In this document: positions 60,771-64,000 of the stretch, piece by piece
Layout: every line of letters begins with the position of its first letter
How positions within the stretch are numbered: position 1 is the first letter of the stretch
NCBI GenBank assembly: GCA_020152595.1
Contig: JAIGNY010004519.1
Span: 85,001 to 149,000, forward strand
Length of the DNA stretch: 64,000 nucleotides
Reading direction: 5' to 3'
Origin: Chiridota heheva
Taxonomy: Eukaryota > Echinodermata > Holothuroidea > Apodida > Chiridotidae
Notes under the pieces: generated by a model
The model's input: only the letters and a program-made list of their open reading frames with translations
The model's database searches: none
Told to the model about the DNA's origin: nothing
Translations under genes and position numbers: made by a program

Positions 60771-61851
60771 AAAAGTAAAATGATATATAATTTTCTTTCT
60801 TGGATATTATTGGTAGGGTGGATATTTACTCCTCAGACAAAATTGTCAACGGCGAAAATACTGCCTATTCCCCCAATTAAAAATATAGCTTTAAGTGAAA
60901 GTTCCCTACTAGAGCATGAAACATTTCTGATAGACATACCTTAGTACCATAAACATACAGGGGCCTTACCACAAAAGGTAAACTTAAACCTCTTCAATAT
61001 AAACAAGAATATATTGTTTGCCTTAACATCACTCCAACCTTACCATGTAACCCTTTCAACTCCTCATGACTGACATTTTATTTTATTTTTTGTTTTCATG
61101 ACATTTTCCAGAAACCACAAAACACAAAATGTTGGACCAGTTTTACACCTGAAGAATGTCTTTGTTTATGATATGTGGCATTACTGTATATGTTTTATCT
61201 CTATTTATTTTGACAATAAACAGTTTTGGTTTTTTTCTCCAAAAAATATATAAAAGCTTCATACAAATCATACCCAGCAAAGTGAGTCCCAAGATGACAT
61301 TAGAGTGTCTGTACTCCACACAACACCTTCCACATGTTTATGCAAGTGAATGCAATTTTAAACAAAAATAGGGAAGCCTACAAGTTGTCTTTTACATTTT
61401 ACAAATCTATCTCGTAGATTATTCTTGCTACTCATATCCAGAGCCTTTCTCGAATATAAATCCAAACTGGTCAAACCAAAATTATTATAATCACGGTCTA
61501 AGAACATTTAAAAAAGTATTTTTCACAACTTTAGGCAGGTGTGGCACACAATTCGCCTCCCTGTTTTGACATATTGGTGAATGTAAGGTCATTGGAAAAA
61601 CATTTTTTTCCTCTTTCTTTTTCGTTTTGACATAGTGACGAATGTCTTTAAATGCATATTACTATCATTTATATGTCTGTTTTCCTTGTTTTCTGTAACT
61701 AATAAATATTTAAACTGTAAGTGGTCAATAAATGACACAATTATTCAAAACAACTTTGTTAATCATATATATTTGCAATTAAACTTTGTTAATTGCATAT
61801 TTGCCAAGATGTCAAACCAGGGACAAATTGGTTCAGAGATTAAAAGAATTA
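60771..61851. other. Unassigned sequence
   Basis: AT-rich. A plus-strand open frame at 61156-61371 begins with a hydrophobic stretch but lacks supporting context. Nothing else is seen. Confidence 0.35.
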
Positions 61852-61852
61852 T

Positions 61853-61908
<56 letters not shown>

Positions 61909-61912
61909 CTAA
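61852..61912. repeat. (GACA)n microsatellite
   Basis: About 14 perfect GACA units. The frame through them reads DRQT repeats. Confidence 0.97.
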
Positions 61913-62095
61913 AACAACAAAGGATTTACAAAAGTAAATACCAGTCCATCACAAAATTTACATAAAGCATGCAAATTGATGCCTGAGATTAAATAACCCA
62001 GTACAATAGTCTATGTTTAACCAATTTTAATGAACTTAGTTTCACTACTATGATGGTTTTTACTAATATTTTAAAGCAATTGAGCTAAGTTGCCT

Positions 62096-62295
62096 GTACT
62101 TCTGCAGTCCCTTGCTCCTTCCCCAACAGGAAGATAATTTTGTTCAATATTAACGGGAAATTGGTTTCAACATTATTGCCAATCTCAGAATTTCTGCAAT
62201 TATAGTCTGTCCCTTAGACTCACTAGCTAGAAAATCTGTTTTCCCAAACTTGAATACCCCCTGCAATTGACCATTTACAGCATTTTAGGGAGAAA
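62096..62295. repeat. Direct repeat D, copy 2
   Basis: Second copy of 60558-60770, with a short insertion (GCAATTATAG, about 62196) and scattered changes. Confidence 0.85.
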
Positions 62296-62429
62296 ATATC
62301 AAACATGTCCATAGATCTCGGCATAAGGACGTTCAGTTATAAGTTTTTGATTGGTTGAAATTTAACTAATTGCTATTCAATCATATGTCGCACTACATTA
62401 ATAATACAGCAGCCCATATGAACAAGTAT

Positions 62430-62510
62430 GTGGCTGGGTGGATAAGGCGATGGGTTTCAGGCGATTTGCTTTTGCGCCAAACATAATGAGTTCGAATCTC
62501 AAAAGGCCAC
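62430..62510 (+). tRNA. tRNA-Ser-like pseudogene
   Basis: 81 nt. Acceptor strands GTGGCTG and AGGCCAC pair at six of seven positions. TGGGTGGATAAGGCGATGGG matches the D-arm/A-box region of eukaryotic tRNA-Ser. GAGTTCGAATCTC gives a perfect T-arm core and B-box. The anticodon arm and the long variable arm are degenerate, so an anticodon cannot be assigned and function is unlikely. It may be the head of a SINE; no second copy is seen. Confidence 0.55.
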
Positions 62511-62939
62511 ATTTTTGCTTTGTCTTTTCCCCTAATTTAAATTAAAACTTGGAGCCTTATTAATTGACTTAATTTCAGTTAAATAGCTGCATGACTAAAC
62601 CAATGATAAATTTGTACAATAGTTCAACTTGGTCATGTAATGTTACCACACATATATACTGTACGTACGTGCATGTACCTAATCATGTACACAACACATC
62701 TCTTCATCTCTGAATGATGATAATACGTTGATGACATGTGTAAGTACGTTCCATGTACTTCTGACGTCATTGCGATTTGTTTTCAGACAACACTGCCGCT
62801 TTAAATGTAGCTGTTATGGAGGACAGAGGACTCTTCGAGTTTTGTTACATTGTGATCTGGTAGACATGAAAAAGGAAATATGACTCCAACAAGTATTCAT
62901 TGCATAACTTTAATCGTTTTTGTATAACCAGTTTCAAAT
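62511..62939. other. Spacer with a perfect CRE-like site
   Basis: TGACGTCA lies at 62762-62769. About 50 bases on, an ATG at 62816 opens a short frame (MEDRGLFEFCYIVIW). CpGs are more frequent here than in the surroundings. A promoter or first exon is possible, but no good donor is seen. Confidence 0.25.
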
Positions 62940-63811
62940 TTAAAGGATTAGTCCACGGGTCCAGCAAGTCCATCTTATATGAAAAAGGACTTCAAAAGAA
63001 ATAAAATAGTGAAGAAAGCATTCAAAAATCTTATCCTGTTAAGGAGATATCGAAGTATAAAGTTTGGTATTATTTGTGTAGAAACAACTGAAATTAGACT
63101 AGAAATCAGATGTCATATCAAAGCATTAGTTTAGTGGTCAAGCAAGTTGATCTTATATGAAAGAAGACTTCTAAAAAAAAAAAAAAAAATTACTGAAGAA
63201 AGCATTCACAAATCTTATTTCATTAAGAAGATAATAAAGGATTAATTCAGTGGTCAAGCAAGTCCATCTTAAATAAAAGAGGACTTCAAAAGAAACAAAA
63301 TAGTGAAGAATGCTTTCAAAAAACTTCTTCCGTTAGGGAGATATCCAAGTTTAATAAAATTTGGTATAGTTTGTGAAATGACTGAAATCAGACTAGTTGT
63401 GATGTCATTACCTCAGATTCCTCAGTCTTGATGTATTCTATTATATTTTGTCCTGCGATTTTGTGGCTTAAAAACCATGGGATATGTCAAGAAAGTAGTA
63501 AAACTGAATCTAGGAAGGGTATAATTACCATCTGAAGAAAGCTTGAGGAAAAATATTTTACATAGTGAAAAAATTCAATATCCTTTCTTTAAAATATATT
63601 AACAATTGTTAAGAATGTGAGGATAAAGATGCCAACTTTCCATAGTAGACTTACTACACCAGTCACTTTTACACAGATAAGACTAAAGCTTTAAAATTGA
63701 ATATCTCCTAACGGAATAAGATTTTTGAATACTTTCTTCACCATTTTTGTTTCTTTTGAAGTCCTCTTTAATATAAAATGGACATGCTTGACCAGTGAAC
63801 TTATCCTTTAA
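62940..63811 (+). mobile_element. FB1 foldback element, copy F, with triplicated left tip
   Basis: Left tips begin at 62940 (TTAAAGGATTAGTCCACGGG), 63117 (AAAGCATTAGTTTAGTGG) and 63237 (TAAAGGATTAATTCAGTGG); the first is followed by about 175 bp of arm, the second by about 120. The third continues into the full arm, the centre (AAACTGAATCTAGGAAGGG) and a right arm ending TTATCCTTTAA. No coding capacity. Confidence 0.9.
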
Positions 63812-63882
63812 CATTGCTAACAAAAATATTATCCTCCTCGCAATCTCTATAACCCTTAAACAGTGATATTTTTTTTAATTTT

Positions 63883-64000
63883 TAGGTGATAAATTTCATA
63901 AGGCAAAAAGATATTTTGAAACTCTCTCTCAAATGGTAATACCTCAAATTTCTAGGTGATAAATTTCATGAGGCAAAAAGATATTTTGAAACTCCCTCTC
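63883..64000. repeat. Tandem duplication at the window edge
   Basis: TAGGTGATAAATTTCAT.AGGC, AAAAAGATATTTTGAAACTC and CTCTC occur at 63883-63932 and 63954-64000, a period of about 71 bp. The second copy is cut by the window end, so more units may follow. Confidence 0.85.

Overview
This window is AT-rich, repeat-dense nuclear DNA from an animal. Evidence for a metazoan: spliced-looking coding islands with GT/AG borders and long introns, a degenerate hAT transposase of the GTF2IRD2/ZBED type, tRNA-like sequences, abundant short palindromic elements, and many minisatellites. There are no bacterial-style operons, no rRNA and no CRISPR array. The exact phylum cannot be read from the sequence. A marine invertebrate such as an echinoderm is a guess, not a demonstration.

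Genes are sparse. The best-supported coding sequence is two minus-strand exons, 20312-20560 and 12367-12672. Both are phase 0 at their donors and encode a low-complexity protein rich in Pro, Gln, Ala and His. They are probably consecutive or near-consecutive exons of one gene whose introns hold much of 12.7-20.3 kb. A second candidate gene on the minus strand starts near 58.6 kb: a 71-codon exon with two hydrophobic segments and a CAG/GTATGT donor. Weaker exon candidates lie at 57.09 kb (+), 6.74-7.09 kb (-) and 34.78 kb (+, broken). A decayed hAT transposase occupies about 36.0-37.96 kb on the plus strand.

The rest is mostly repeats. (i) Palindromic (foldback) MITE-like elements: one family (here FB1) has copies at 2.6, 4.6, 19.6, 23.7, 47.8 and 62.9 kb plus fragments. 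Other families are at 8.9 (FB2), 17.0 (FB3), 26.8 (FB4) and 56.25 kb (FB5), and two smaller ones at 3.5 and 19.1 kb. FB1, FB2 and the small elements end in TTAAAGG or a close variant, and FB1-FB4 carry a TGATGTCA-like motif in their arms. (ii) A pair of elements made almost entirely of AGCTTGCAAGC-type palindromes, at 17.8 and 60.0 kb. (iii) A 1.06-kb element at 9.6-10.7 kb with TTA flanks and a tRNA-like block. (iv) Tandem arrays with units of 33 bp (14.7 and 32.2 kb), 24 bp (27.8-29.1 kb), 13 bp (33.9 kb), 145 bp (38.7 kb), 34 bp (46.0 kb), 21 bp (48.7 kb) and 19 bp (50.5 kb), plus TA/CATA/GACA microsatellites and purine tracts. Most long open frames in these arrays exist because the unit lacks stops; they are not evidence of protein.

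The most interesting observations are structural. A 21-bp minisatellite has grown inside the tip of an FB2 element. FB1 termini are tandemly multiplied where an internal TTAAGGA imitates the end. An occupied/empty insertion-site pair is seen between 42.98-43.47 kb and 11.37 kb. The AGCTTGC palindrome family is also unusual. No clearly new gene system is demonstrated.
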